Below are positions 35,756 through 43,696 of a stretch of DNA of 64,000 nucleotides, piece after piece. The notes beneath the pieces were generated by a model that saw nothing but the letters and a program-made list of their open reading frames with translations, did not search any database and was not told where the DNA came from. Both the position numbers and the translations under genes were made by a program. Source of the stretch: Planctomycetaceae bacterium (GTDB taxonomy: Bacteria; Planctomycetota; Planctomycetia; Pirellulales; Lacipirellulaceae); NCBI GenBank assembly GCA_002702655.1, contig PABB01000067.1, positions 124,001 to 188,000 on the forward strand. The letters are read 5' to 3'. Every line of letters starts with the position of its first letter. Positions within the stretch are counted from its first letter, which is position 1.

Positions 35756-35819
35756 TCACGCAGAGACGCGGAGTCGCAGAGAGCAAATGCCGTTTCGGCG
35801 GCGGCGCGTCTCTGCGTGA
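35756..35819. repeat. TCACGCAGAGACGC inverted repeat
   Basis: TCACGCAGAGACGC at 35756-35769 and its exact complement GCGTCTCTGCGTGA at 35806-35819 enclose 36 bases, upstream of gyrB and downstream of the DUF721 gene. This sequence is seen scattered in several bacterial groups; here it could reduce transcript read-through into gyrB. Confidence 0.75.
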
Positions 35820-35836
35820 AATATCAATCGGTTGAG

Positions 35837-36190
35837 TTATTGCTTGGAAACTTTGCCGACTTTGAAGCGGATGTTTTTGATCCCGGCGTCGGGCAACGCT
35901 TTCTGCAACTCGCCCAACAGCCGTTCCTTTTCGAATCCCAGTTCCTGCATCAGCAGCGAATTGCCAACGATCACTTCCAGCGTTCCGCGCCGCACTTGCC
36001 CCGGTTCGGTGAGCGGCGCGAAGCGTTCGCCCACCGCGGCCCGCCAGGCCTCGTCGCAGGCCGCGGCGGTCCGCAATTGGGCGTATCCGCGACGCTGCAT
36101 GACCTGGGACAGGACGTTTCGCAGCGCCTTGGGTTGCTGCTGACGGAACCACCGGCCGTGCGACTCGCGCCGTTTGGCCACGTCGGCCAT
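35837..36190 (-). CDS. DUF721 (DciA-like) protein
   Basis: 117 residues (131 if GTG 36232 is the start). The DUF721 core is clear: VLSQVMQRRGYAQLRTAAAC, DEAWRAAVGERFAPLTEPGQ, then LEVIVGNSLLMQELGFEKER and a C-terminal IKNIRFKVG. DUF721 proteins are ancestors or relatives of DciA, the loader of replicative helicase in bacteria without DnaC. Its place in the dnaN-gyrB block fits that role. ATG 36190 is chosen because 36232 overlaps the previous stop. No separate regulation is visible. Confidence 0.78.
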   Translation of the reverse strand: MADVAKRRESHGRWFRQQQPKALRNVLSQVMQRRGYAQLRTAAACDEAWRAAVGERFAPLTEPGQVRRGTLEVIVGNSLLMQELGFEKERLLGELQKALPDAGIKNIRFKVGKVSKQ

Positions 36191-36222
36191 GTCATCGGGA
36201 TGAGCGTCGTAGTTACTCAAAG

Positions 36223-36780
36223 TCAGTCCCACTCGTCACCAAGCTGCAGGTCGAAACGTTGCCAATTGAAGTAGCTGATCAGTTCATTTTCTGCGTTGGA
36301 ACTTGACGGTTCGTACCCATGAAAATGGGGAGATGGGAACCAGAATGCTTCTTCCTTGAAACCCATGTTCTTCAGGACTGATTCGAACCGACCATCGTCG
36401 CCGTAAGCAAAAATCACATTGTGTTGATCGTATACGAGCAGTTGCGACGAATCGGCAGCACTGATCCACAAGTGATGCCGCCCATCTTGCTCCAGAAAGT
36501 TCTGAAACGTCCAAATGAACAGTTGCAGGTCCTCGTGAGAATCAACAACCGGCGATTGGAATCGACCCGGTTCCCGACCCGCATGGGACAGCAGCAATAC
36601 GTAAAGCAAGTAGTATCGCTGCTCTGCAAAGGTCGCCGCCAACGCATCTAAAATCGCAATGTGTCTGCTCGAAGGACCGACAACCAAGCGAGAAGATTCC
36701 CCGCAAGGCTGTAGGAAGTAAACATCTCCATAGTCATGCGGAATCGTATTGCCATCTTTGTCGAAGGATCCGAATTTCAT
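36223..36780 (-). CDS. Hypothetical protein inserted between dnaN and the DUF721 gene
   Basis: 185 residues, no family recognised. It is soluble, with RYYLLYVLLLSHAGREPGRF, DLQLFIWTFQNFLEQDGRHH, LWISAADSSQLLVYDQHNVI and a C-terminal YFNWQRFDLQLGDEWD. The style (many aromatic residues, two-domain beta look) is like that of immunity or unknown barrel proteins. It is AT-richer than dnaN and gyrB and starts 6 bases after the dnaN stop, so it is probably co-transcribed with dnaN. recF normally stands near this place; this protein is not RecF. Confidence 0.7.
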   Translation of the reverse strand: MKFGSFDKDGNTIPHDYGDVYFLQPCGESSRLVVGPSSRHIAILDALAATFAEQRYYLLYVLLLSHAGREPGRFQSPVVDSHEDLQLFIWTFQNFLEQDGRHHLWISAADSSQLLVYDQHNVIFAYGDDGRFESVLKNMGFKEEAFWFPSPHFHGYEPSSSNAENELISYFNWQRFDLQLGDEWD

Positions 36781-36786
36781 CGCCCG

Positions 36787-37902
36787 TTACCGATCGCGCG
36801 CCAGCGGCATGATCACGTAGCCGTAGCCGTCGTCGGTCGTGCAGACCGCGGCCGCCTCGCTGTCTTTCATCTCCAGGGTGAATGTCTTTTCCGAGTCGAG
36901 CACCTTGAGAAAATCGATGGCAAACCGCGGATCGAGCGTGGTGATCAACTGCGGCCCGTCGTAGCCAATCGGCAGTTCCACGCGCGACTCGCCGACCTCG
37001 GCCGCCCGGCCCGACAGCACGAGCATGCCGTCGCCGAAGGTGAAATCGATGCCGCGGCTCTCCTCGCTGGTGACGATCGCCGCTTGCCGCACGGCCGCGT
37101 GGGTCGGGCCGACGGCCAGCTCGATCTGGTGGCCCGAACCCAACTCGGGAAACACGCGTTGCCAGTCGGGGAAGCGGCCTTCCAACAACCGGGCCGAAAT
37201 GGTCGCCCGGGCGCTTTTCACCAGCAGTTCGCTTCCCTTCACGGCGATCTGCACCTCGGCGTCGCTGGGGGCGACGGCCCGTTCGATCAGGTTCATCGCT
37301 CGGGTGGGGACGATGGTCGTCGCGCCCAAATCGGCCCCGTCGCCATGCACCGCCACGGGGCCGCTCATCTTGGCCAGCCGGCGGCCGTCGGTGCCGATGG
37401 CGGTGAGCACGCCGTCGGCGAACTCCAACTTCACCCCGCCCAGCGCGTAGCGGCTGCTCTCGTTGTCGGTGGCGAACGCCGTGCGGCGGATCAGTTCCCG
37501 CAGCAGCCGGGCCGGCACCTCGAAGTACGCGTCGGCGCTGAATTCCGCCACCGGCGGGAATTCGCTGGGGTTCTCGGCCGGCAGGCTGAACTGACTCCGC
37601 TGGCCGCGGATCGTGGTGTTGTTGCCGTCCGATTCGATCTGCAGCGTTTCGTCGGCGCTTTCCCGCAGGATGCTGCCGAAGCGGGTCACCGACAGCACGA
37701 TGGCGCCGGGCGCTTCCACGTCGACGCCGCTGACCTGATGGCGGATGCCAATCTCCAGGTCGGTGGCGGTGAGCGTGGCCCCCTCGGCGTTGGCCTCCAG
37801 TTTGACGTTCTGGAGGATCGGCTTGGGACTGCGGGCGGGCGCCACCGCCGCGGCCGTTTGAAAAGCTTGGAGCAACTGCTCTCGATCGCAGGAAATCTTC
37901 AT
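36787..37902 (-). CDS. dnaN: DNA polymerase III beta subunit (sliding clamp)
   Basis: 371 residues, the standard clamp length with three similar domains. MKISCDREQLLQAFQTAAAV, then PILQNVKLEAN at the start, SSRYALGGVKLEF in the middle, and the C-terminal PLARDR (a shortened form of the usual MPMRL) support the call. It encircles DNA and tethers polymerase III. The ATG at 37902 gives the correct N-terminus. The AT-rich candidate origin lies immediately upstream, and the divergent side leads to dnaA. Ordered dnaA-dnaN as in most bacteria. Confidence 0.95.
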   Translation of the reverse strand: MKISCDREQLLQAFQTAAAVAPARSPKPILQNVKLEANAEGATLTATDLEIGIRHQVSGVDVEAPGAIVLSVTRFGSILRESADETLQIESDGNNTTIRGQRSQFSLPAENPSEFPPVAEFSADAYFEVPARLLRELIRRTAFATDNESSRYALGGVKLEFADGVLTAIGTDGRRLAKMSGPVAVHGDGADLGATTIVPTRAMNLIERAVAPSDAEVQIAVKGSELLVKSARATISARLLEGRFPDWQRVFPELGSGHQIELAVGPTHAAVRQAAIVTSEESRGIDFTFGDGMLVLSGRAAEVGESRVELPIGYDGPQLITTLDPRFAIDFLKVLDSEKTFTLEMKDSEAAAVCTTDDGYGYVIMPLARDR

Positions 37903-38257
37903 GGCGTTCTGTGAATGGTCGGACTTGAATCGAGGTGGCGGCAAGCGAAGCGCTTCTCACCAATTCTTTTAAATGTGTAGATGTGATATTCCGTCGGCGA
38001 TTTCCGACGATAAACCTGCGTGGCAGGCGTTTAAGTTGTGACCGCTTAAGCGATTACGGCGGCTGTCATGTTGGGGATAACCTGGCAAAATCCTGTTGTG
38101 CGTCTGTTGAATCGGCGTCAGTGAATGGCAGTGATTGTCGCGGTTGTCGGCAAGCGTGTTGAAACTGCGGAATGCCAAGTGATTTGTCGACGAATCACAA
38201 ACAGGTTTTCCCCAACGGCGACTGAACACTGATGTTCGTGGGCCGACGCGAGCAAAC
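37903..38257. other. Candidate replication origin (oriC), dnaA-dnaN intergenic region
   Basis: 355 bases without a gene. An AT-rich patch (TTCTTTTAAATGTGTAGATG, 37965-37984) could be the unwinding element. On the minus strand TTATCCCCA (38072-38080) differs from the DnaA box TTATCCACA at one position. TTTTCCCCA (38206-38214) differs at two. The position between dnaA and dnaN is a usual site of oriC. With only one strong box the call is tentative. The DnaA partner is itself unusual. Confidence 0.55.
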
Positions 38258-39322
38258 TCAGGCCGGTCGCAAGATCCGCAGCAATTGATCGATGGTTTCC
38301 TGGGTTGTCGGGTCATGGCCGAGTTGTTCGGCAATGCGGTTCTCGCCGTGAATGACGGTCGTGTGGTCGCGTCCGCCCAAACCCTGGCCGATTTCGGCGT
38401 AGCTGAGCTTGGTGAGCCGTCGCGCCAAGTACGTGGCCACGCAGCGGGCGTAGACCAGCGACTTGCGTCGCGACGGGCTGGTCAACGCAGTTTGCGTGAC
38501 GTTGAAATACCGGGCCACGACCGCGGCGATTTGCTTCATGGTGGGCGCCGCGGAATCTTGTAGGTTGCTTTGGTCGCGATGGTCGGCCGGCAGCTTCTGT
38601 TTCAGCTCCGCTTTGGCCAGCGTGGCGATCACGCGTGCTGGAGAGCCGTCGTTGCGGTGGGCCAGGTCGCGAATCTGCTGGTCGCTGAGCGCCATGCCGC
38701 GGCGATTGGCGGCGGCGGTCAGCAGCGTGCGGCGGGCTGACTCGCCCGGCCAATTCAGTCCCAACGACAAACCGGCCGACAGGCGATCGCGCAGGCCCGC
38801 GTCGATCTGCGGCAGGCTCGCCAGCGGCTGTCGGGCGGTGACCACCACGCATCCTCCGCCGGATACGACCGCGTCGACCAGTCGCCGTAACTGCCACTGA
38901 GCAGGATGCCGCGGGCGGAAGCGATCCAACCCGTCGACAACCAACAGCGCTGCCGATTCCCAACTTTGCAGCTGCTCGTCGGTGCGGTGTTCATCGCCGG
39001 CGGCTTGCAGGTCGCGAATGAAGTCGGCCACGGTCCAGTAGCAGGCCCGCTCGGCGCCGTAGCAGACGGCGAACCGCCGGGCGACCGCTTGGGCCAGCAT
39101 GGTTTTGCCAACGCCGGAGGGGCCGGTCAGCACGAGCGGATTGAACTGCTCGGCGGCCCGCGGCAAAGGGGACTCGCCCAACAGCAGCCGCAGCGGCGGC
39201 GGCAACAGTTCGTTTTCCGGACCCAGTACGCACGGCGGCGCGGGGCGTCCGTCGGACGCCGGCGGCAGAGCAATTTCTATGGCGGAGTCGATCACGCGAC
39301 TGGGTCCGTCCAAGCAGTTCAC
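38258..39322 (-). CDS. dnaA: Short DnaA/Hda-family replication initiator
   Basis: About 354 residues. Domain III begins near residue 20: FNPLVLTGPSGVGKTMLAQA (Walker A), then AALLVVDGLDRFRPR in the Walker B place with Gly where DnaA usually has a second acidic residue, and GLRDRLSAGLSLGL. Domain IV is good: SYAEIGQGLGGRDHTTVIHG, the DnaA signature that recognises boxes. Domain I and II are absent: 224 bases separate the start region from the upstream gene and encode nothing recognised. Starts GTG 39322, GTG 39295 or TTG 39418 are possible. A DnaA lacking domain I would need another way to load helicase, perhaps through the DUF721 protein. Confidence 0.85.
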   Translation of the reverse strand: MNCLDGPSRVIDSAIEIALPPASDGRPAPPCVLGPENELLPPPLRLLLGESPLPRAAEQFNPLVLTGPSGVGKTMLAQAVARRFAVCYGAERACYWTVADFIRDLQAAGDEHRTDEQLQSWESAALLVVDGLDRFRPRHPAQWQLRRLVDAVVSGGGCVVVTARQPLASLPQIDAGLRDRLSAGLSLGLNWPGESARRTLLTAAANRRGMALSDQQIRDLAHRNDGSPARVIATLAKAELKQKLPADHRDQSNLQDSAAPTMKQIAAVVARYFNVTQTALTSPSRRKSLVYARCVATYLARRLTKLSYAEIGQGLGGRDHTTVIHGENRIAEQLGHDPTTQETIDQLLRILRPA

Positions 39323-39546
39323 AACGATTGACGTGGGTCGATCGCCAAGAAATCGTCGCGGCAAGGGGGCCGCGGATGTTGCCCCCCACGGAGCGACGGT
39401 CGCGGCCCATTCGAGCAAGAAAAAGACGGCCAAGGCGCCCGGGAAGTCGGGCCGCTCGGGCGTCGACGCGTTGCCAGTTGGCAAGTCCGATATCCTACCC
39501 GATTTGCCGCGGAAACGGCACCGGCAAAGGGTGAAAAACGAGCAAC

Positions 39547-40734
39547 TTATTGGCGTCGTAACTGATTGACTGACAAGCAGATACGGCGAGCCGCTTCGGC
39601 AATCTCGGCCGGCGTCGTGGCGGCTCCCCAACTCAGTCGAATGGCCCCCGAAATTACCGCCTCCGGCAGGCCCATCGCGACCAGCACGGGCGAGGGTTCG
39701 CTGGACCCGCTGGCGCATGCCGAGCCGGTCGAACACGCCACCCCGGCCAAGTCCAGCGAGATGACCAATTGCTGCCGGTCGACGCCCGGACAGGCAACGC
39801 ACAGCGTGTGCGGCAGACGGGGGGCCTGGGCGCCAACGATGATCGCGTCGGGCAATTCGGCCAGCAGCGCCGTCTGCAACTGTTGGCCCAGAGCGGCCAG
39901 ACGTGCGGTCCGCGCCGCCGACTCCTGCTGCCAAGCGTCCAGCGCCGTACGCATGCCGGCGGCCAACGCCACAGTTTCGGTCCCCGGGCGAGCCCCCGCC
40001 TGCTGGAAACCTCCCGCCAACTGCGGCGCCAGCTCCACGCCGCTGCGAACCAGCAGCACGCCAATGCCCACCGGGCCGTGGAACTTGTGGGCGGTGGCGG
40101 TCAGCGCGTCGACGCCCAAGGCGGCGAAGTTGACCGGCGCTTTGCCGACGGCCTGCACAGCGTCGGTGTGAATCAGGACTCCCGCGTCGCCGCACAGGGC
40201 GGCGGCTTCGGCGATCGGCTGCAGCACGCCCGTTTCGTTGTTGGCCAGCATGAGGCTGGCCAACCGCGGCCTGCGGGCCAGTAGGTCCGGCAGCGCGGCG
40301 AGTTGGATCTGGCCCTTCGCGTCGACGGGCGCCCGGGCGACACGCGCTCCCTGTTCGGCGAGAGCGTCCGCGGCGGCGGCGATGCTGGGGTGCTCGATCG
40401 CTGAAACGATCAGGTCCAGTTGCGCGTCCGGCCCAGTCGCGACGTGGTGGCCGCCAACCCAGGGTCCCAGCAATCCTCGCAGGGCGAGATTGTTCGACTC
40501 GGTGCCGCCGCTGGTGAAGATCACCCGATCGGCCCGCATGCCCCCCATTTGGGCCCCCAGCAGCTCGCCAATTCGCTCGCGGCAGTCTTCCAGAACGCGG
40601 CGGGCCCGGCGACCCAGTTCGTGCTGACTGGCGGGATTTCCGGGGTAATCGAGCGCGGCGGCGCGCATCGCCTCGGCCACCTCCGGCAGCAGGGGCGTGG
40701 TTGCGTTGTGGTCGAGATTGATCGGCGCCAGCAT
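39547..40734 (-). CDS. NifS/IscS-type cysteine desulfurase
   Basis: 395 residues. PLP-binding region ALTATAHKFHGPVGIGVLLV with the catalytic Lys, the cofactor loop VIFTSGGTESNNLALRG near residue 75, SLMLANNETGVLQPIAEAAA, and the active-site Cys in AGVACSTGSACASGSSEPSP. It takes sulfur from cysteine as an enzyme-bound persulfide for iron-sulfur clusters or tRNA thiolation. No isc/suf partner is adjacent. Likely start ATG 40734, preceded by a TATAAT box (40742-40747) so close that the transcript would have almost no leader; ATG 40749 is the alternative. Confidence 0.88.
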   Translation of the reverse strand: MLAPINLDHNATTPLLPEVAEAMRAAALDYPGNPASQHELGRRARRVLEDCRERIGELLGAQMGGMRADRVIFTSGGTESNNLALRGLLGPWVGGHHVATGPDAQLDLIVSAIEHPSIAAAADALAEQGARVARAPVDAKGQIQLAALPDLLARRPRLASLMLANNETGVLQPIAEAAALCGDAGVLIHTDAVQAVGKAPVNFAALGVDALTATAHKFHGPVGIGVLLVRSGVELAPQLAGGFQQAGARPGTETVALAAGMRTALDAWQQESAARTARLAALGQQLQTALLAELPDAIIVGAQAPRLPHTLCVACPGVDRQQLVISLDLAGVACSTGSACASGSSEPSPVLVAMGLPEAVISGAIRLSWGAATTPAEIAEAARRICLSVNQLRRQ

Positions 40735-40741
40735 CCGGGAA

Positions 40742-40747
40742 TTATAC
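40742..40747 (-). promoter_or_regulatory. Candidate -10 box (TATAAT) of cysteine desulfurase gene
   Basis: On the minus strand GTATAATTCCCGG runs directly into ATG 40734. A perfect TATAAT here would set the transcription start within a few bases of the start codon, i.e. a leaderless message. No good -35 box is seen at the usual distance. Confidence 0.4.
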
Positions 40748-40791
40748 ATGGCCCGCCCCGTCAGGCTGCTGGGCGGGGCGTCTCACTGGGC

Positions 40792-40821
40792 TTGCCGCCG
40801 CAAAAACGGGCCGTCTATGAT
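40792..40821 (+). promoter_or_regulatory. Candidate sigma-70-type promoter
   Basis: TTGCCG at 40792-40797 and TATGAT at 40816-40821 with an 18-base spacer, oriented toward the gene at 40885. A 15-base direct repeat (CCCGAATTCCCGCTG at 40842-40856 and 40857-40871) lies in the presumed leader. Confidence 0.4.
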
Positions 40822-40884
40822 CCCGCCCCCGCGTTCTGGACCCCGAATTCCCGCTGCCCGAATTCCCGCTGAGAGACGAGCCCC

Positions 40885-41439
40885 ATGGGAACTGCCGTCA
40901 AAGCCCTGATCATGCTGGCTGTCGTGGTGGGCGGGCCCCTGGCATACCTGGCTCACGGGCCGCTGCCGCCGCGAGCTCAGCAAGTCGTCGACCGAGCGAC
41001 CGACGCCGTGCGGGACGTGCTGGGGTGGGAGACCGCAGGCGCAGCCGGCGATTGCCCCGAGGGGATTTGCCCGATCGACATGCCGCCGGCGCTGCCGCTT
41101 GTCGGGTCGTCGATTGCTGAGAACGGCATCGCCGCCGCCGCCGCTGCCCCGCCCCTGCAATCTGTTCCGGGCGCCGCCGCCGACGTTGTCGACGGCTCGG
41201 CCCTGCAGCCTCTGCTGGACCAACTGATCGCCTGGGGAGTGGGCGAATATGAACTCACTCGCTGGGGTTCCAGCGGCATGCTCTACCGGTTTCGTTGTGC
41301 CGCTCCCTTGGCCAACGATGTGCAGCATGCGCGGCAGTTCGAGGCCGTCGCCGAGTCGCCCAGCGAATCGGTCCAGCAGGTTGTGGCCGACATCGCCGCG
41401 TGGCGGCTGGCGCGGAACCACTCTCAGTTGTTGCGGTGA
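40885..41439 (+). CDS. Membrane-anchored or exported hypothetical protein
   Basis: 184 residues. N-terminal hydrophobic segment (AVKALIMLAVVVGGPLAYLA), then DRATDAVRDVLGWETAG, a Cys pair in AAGDCPEGICPIDM, an Ala/Pro linker and a globular C-terminus with LQPLLDQLIAWGVGEYELTR and MLYRFRCAAPL. No family recognised; it looks planctomycete-specific. Its TGA overlaps the GTG of scpB (41436-41439), so the two are coupled. A link to chromosome segregation is suggested only by the neighbour. Confidence 0.65.
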   Translation: MGTAVKALIMLAVVVGGPLAYLAHGPLPPRAQQVVDRATDAVRDVLGWETAGAAGDCPEGICPIDMPPALPLVGSSIAENGIAAAAAAPPLQSVPGAAADVVDGSALQPLLDQLIAWGVGEYELTRWGSSGMLYRFRCAAPLANDVQHARQFEAVAESPSESVQQVVADIAAWRLARNHSQLLR

Positions 41440-42179
41440 AGCCGCAGCGTCGTTTTCCTCCCTGGGCGTTCGCAGTTATGGGAAGTCTTCGCCCCCCTCG
41501 CGATTGGCAGCGGTTGAGCGTCTGCTGCCGGCAACGCGATGCTTGGCCTGCACCACGCCGTCGGAGCCCCTTGAATCGGGTCGGCGTCGATCGAGGGGAT
41601 CCGGCCCGCCCCAGTGCGGATGCCCGCGTCGACACCGAGGCGGATCAGCTCGCGCGAACCGCCGCGGCGGTGTTCCTGGCCCCCCAGCCGATTACGACAA
41701 GAAAGCTGGCGGAAGTCGCCGATTTGGCCGATGGAACGAGGGCCCGCACGCTGGTTCGGCTGCTGGCCGAGCGGCTCCGGCGGCGTGGCGCGGCGATGGC
41801 GCCGGTCGAGGTGGCCGGCGGCGTGCAACTGCTCACCCAGCCGCGGCTGGCCGATTGGCTGGTGCGGCTGTTGGGTCCGGCCAGCCAACCAGCGTTGTCG
41901 CCCCCGGCGCTGGAAACGCTGGCCGTGGTCGCCTACCGGCAGCCCGTGCTGCGGGCCGACGTGGAGGCCGTACGCGGGGTCCAGTGCGGCGAACTGTTGC
42001 GCATGTTGATGGAACGCGATTTATTGCGTATCGTCGGTCGAGCGGAGGAGTTGGGGCGACCCTTCCTGTACGGGACAACCCGCAGATTTTTGGAGGTTTT
42101 CGGTCTGCGGCGGTTGGAAGACCTGCCCTCGATCGATCAAACTCGTAGCTCTCCGGCAGGCGAGGCGTCGGTCGCCTAG
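41436..42179 (+). CDS. scpB: Segregation and condensation protein B-like
   Basis: 247 residues. The two winged-helix domains of ScpB are recognisable: FLAPQPITTRKLAEVADLAD and TRARTLVRLLAERLRRRG, then LETLAVVAYRQPVLRADVEA, VRGVQCGELLRMLMERDLLR and LGRPFLYGTTRRFLEVFGLR. These are the family's most conserved stretches. The first ~75 residues are Arg/Pro-rich and not typical; a start at ATG 41478 or later may be correct. ScpB with ScpA and SMC condenses the chromosome; scpA and smc are not in this window. Overlaps the preceding gene by 4 bases. Confidence 0.85.
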   Translation: MKPQRRFPPWAFAVMGSLRPPRDWQRLSVCCRQRDAWPAPRRRSPLNRVGVDRGDPARPSADARVDTEADQLARTAAAVFLAPQPITTRKLAEVADLADGTRARTLVRLLAERLRRRGAAMAPVEVAGGVQLLTQPRLADWLVRLLGPASQPALSPPALETLAVVAYRQPVLRADVEAVRGVQCGELLRMLMERDLLRIVGRAEELGRPFLYGTTRRFLEVFGLRRLEDLPSIDQTRSSPAGEASVA

Positions 42180-42236
42180 CGCGGCTGTCCGAAAGCGGCG
42201 CCCGTTCGCACCCGTGTTGGCGAAGGAGTTCAAAGC

Positions 42237-42671
42237 GTGCAAGCTCTACTGACGAGTGACTGGGAAATGACGTTCGCTGACAACGAATTGCGCGATCTGT
42301 TCGCTGGCGGCGCTTCGACGTTGGTCGCCGAAGAGGCCGAAGAGGAAGAATACGAATACGAGGACGAAGACTACGACGCCGATGAAGACGGCGGCGACGA
42401 AGCCGAAGAGTACGAATACGAAGAAGAAGGCGACGACGAAGTCGAAGAGGACTACGACTACGAGGATGACGACGAGGACGACGAGGACGGCGAAGAGGTC
42501 GAGACCGAAGACGACGACGACCTGGAAGACGGCTGGGAGGAAGTCGACGACGACGACGAAGGCGAAGAGGAAGAGGACGACGACTACGAGTACGAAGACG
42601 ATGACTACGAAGACGACGACTACGACAGTCTTGGCTTCGACGAGGACGACGACGACGATGACTGGGACTGA
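42237..42671 (+). CDS. Extremely acidic low-complexity protein
   Basis: 144 residues from GTG 42237. Residues 1-31 are ordinary (TSDWEMTFADNELRDLFAGG); the remainder is nearly all Asp, Glu and Tyr, with YEYE and DDD units. There is no signal peptide. It probably binds cations, basic proteins or nucleic-acid-binding proteins as an acidic mimic; this is inference. It is followed by a strong terminator at 42731. The codon pattern GAC/GAA with GAG shows real selection of frame rather than a simple nucleotide repeat. The opposite-strand Arg-rich frame is a shadow. Confidence 0.75.
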   Translation: MQALLTSDWEMTFADNELRDLFAGGASTLVAEEAEEEEYEYEDEDYDADEDGGDEAEEYEYEEEGDDEVEEDYDYEDDDEDDEDGEEVETEDDDDLEDGWEEVDDDDEGEEEEDDDYEYEDDDYEDDDYDSLGFDEDDDDDDWD

Positions 42672-42730
42672 GCGTCCCGCGGGTCAAAGTTGACGTCGCG
42701 ACGTTGCCGCACGCAATCGACGCTAACGCA

Positions 42731-42763
42731 AGAGCTTCGCACATCGCGGGGCTCTTTCTTTTT
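42731..42763 (+). terminator. Rho-independent terminator directly before the mscS start
   Basis: AGAGCTTCGC (42731-42740) pairs with GCGGGGCTCT (42746-42755) in a 10-bp stem with two G-U pairs, and TTTCTTTTT follows. The ATG of the next gene is at 42766, three bases after the T-run. It ends the acidic-protein transcript. Confidence 0.75.
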
Positions 42764-42765
42764 CC

Positions 42766-43680
42766 ATGGCCGCAGACGACAACGACGCGCAGGGAATTCT
42801 CGATCAGGACGCAATCAGCACGGTATGGCATAGCGTGCTGGAACTCTGGGAGTCGTTCCTGGAGCGATTGCCGTTTCTCGTCTCCGGGGCAATCGCGCTG
42901 GCGGTCACTTGGGGCGTGGCCCGGTTGGTGGGACGCGCGGTCGGGCGGTTCTTGGTCCACCGTCGCATGCGGCGCAGCTTGCGCGACCTGATTGTTCAAC
43001 TGCTCGTGGCCGCCATCTGGGTTGTCGGCCTGACCGTGGCCATGGTCATCGTGTTCCCCAACATGACGCCCACCAAGGTGCTGGCCGGGCTGGGGTTGTC
43101 GTCGATCGCCATTGGCTTCGCGTTCAAAGACATCGTCGAGAACTTCCTCGCAGGGATACTCATCCTGTGGCGGTTCCCGTTTGAGTTCGGCGATTTCATC
43201 GCCTGCGGCGACATCACCGGCAAAGTCGAGCAGATCACCGTTCGCAACACCATGGTTCGCCAGACCGACGGCCAGTTGGTCGTGCTGCCCAACGCGCAAC
43301 TGTTCAAGCAGCCGGTGATCGTGATGACCTCGCTGCCGCGGCGTCGGGTGACGATCGTTTGCGGCGTCGCCTACGGCGAAGACGTGGGCGACGCCCGGGG
43401 AGTGATCGCCGACGCAGTCCGGGCCTGCGAAACGGTCGATCGCCAGCAAGTGGTGGAGATCTTCGCGCAGGAGTTCGCCAGTTCCAGCATCAACTTCGAG
43501 GTGAGCTGGTGGTGCGGCCCGACGCCGTTGGAGGTTCGCCAGTCGCGCGACGAAGTCGTGGAAGCGGTGAAGCGAGCGCTCGACGGCGCGGGGATCGAAA
43601 TTCCCTTCCCCTACCGCACGCTCACCTTCAAGGAGCCGCTGGCCGTGCAGCGGCCGGATGCTGCGGGCGAGCCCGACTGA
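42766..43680 (+). CDS. MscS-family small-conductance mechanosensitive channel
   Basis: 304 residues. Three membrane helices near residues 30-125; the pore helix region is GLGLSSIAIGFAFKDIVENF, followed by AGILILWRFPFEFGDFIACG. The beta domain has GKVEQITVRNTMVRQTDGQL, then VVLPNAQLF, the classical MscS signature. The C-terminal alpha/beta cage domain contains FEVSWWCGPTP. The channel opens on membrane tension and releases solutes on osmotic downshock. A terminator hairpin abuts the start codon, so its expression may need a promoter within that hairpin or read-through. Confidence 0.92.
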   Translation: MAADDNDAQGILDQDAISTVWHSVLELWESFLERLPFLVSGAIALAVTWGVARLVGRAVGRFLVHRRMRRSLRDLIVQLLVAAIWVVGLTVAMVIVFPNMTPTKVLAGLGLSSIAIGFAFKDIVENFLAGILILWRFPFEFGDFIACGDITGKVEQITVRNTMVRQTDGQLVVLPNAQLFKQPVIVMTSLPRRRVTIVCGVAYGEDVGDARGVIADAVRACETVDRQQVVEIFAQEFASSSINFEVSWWCGPTPLEVRQSRDEVVEAVKRALDGAGIEIPFPYRTLTFKEPLAVQRPDAAGEPD

Positions 43681-43696
43681 GCCGGCGGGCGGCGGG

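Noticed and set aside
39419-40195. Upstream extension of the dnaA frame that might hold domain I
   Set aside because: Most of it is antisense to the cysteine desulfurase gene, and the short remainder has no similarity to DnaA domain I.
41833-43449. 538-codon Arg-rich open frame opposite the acidic protein and mscS
   Set aside because: It is the complement of Asp/Glu codons and of mscS and has no recognisable domain.
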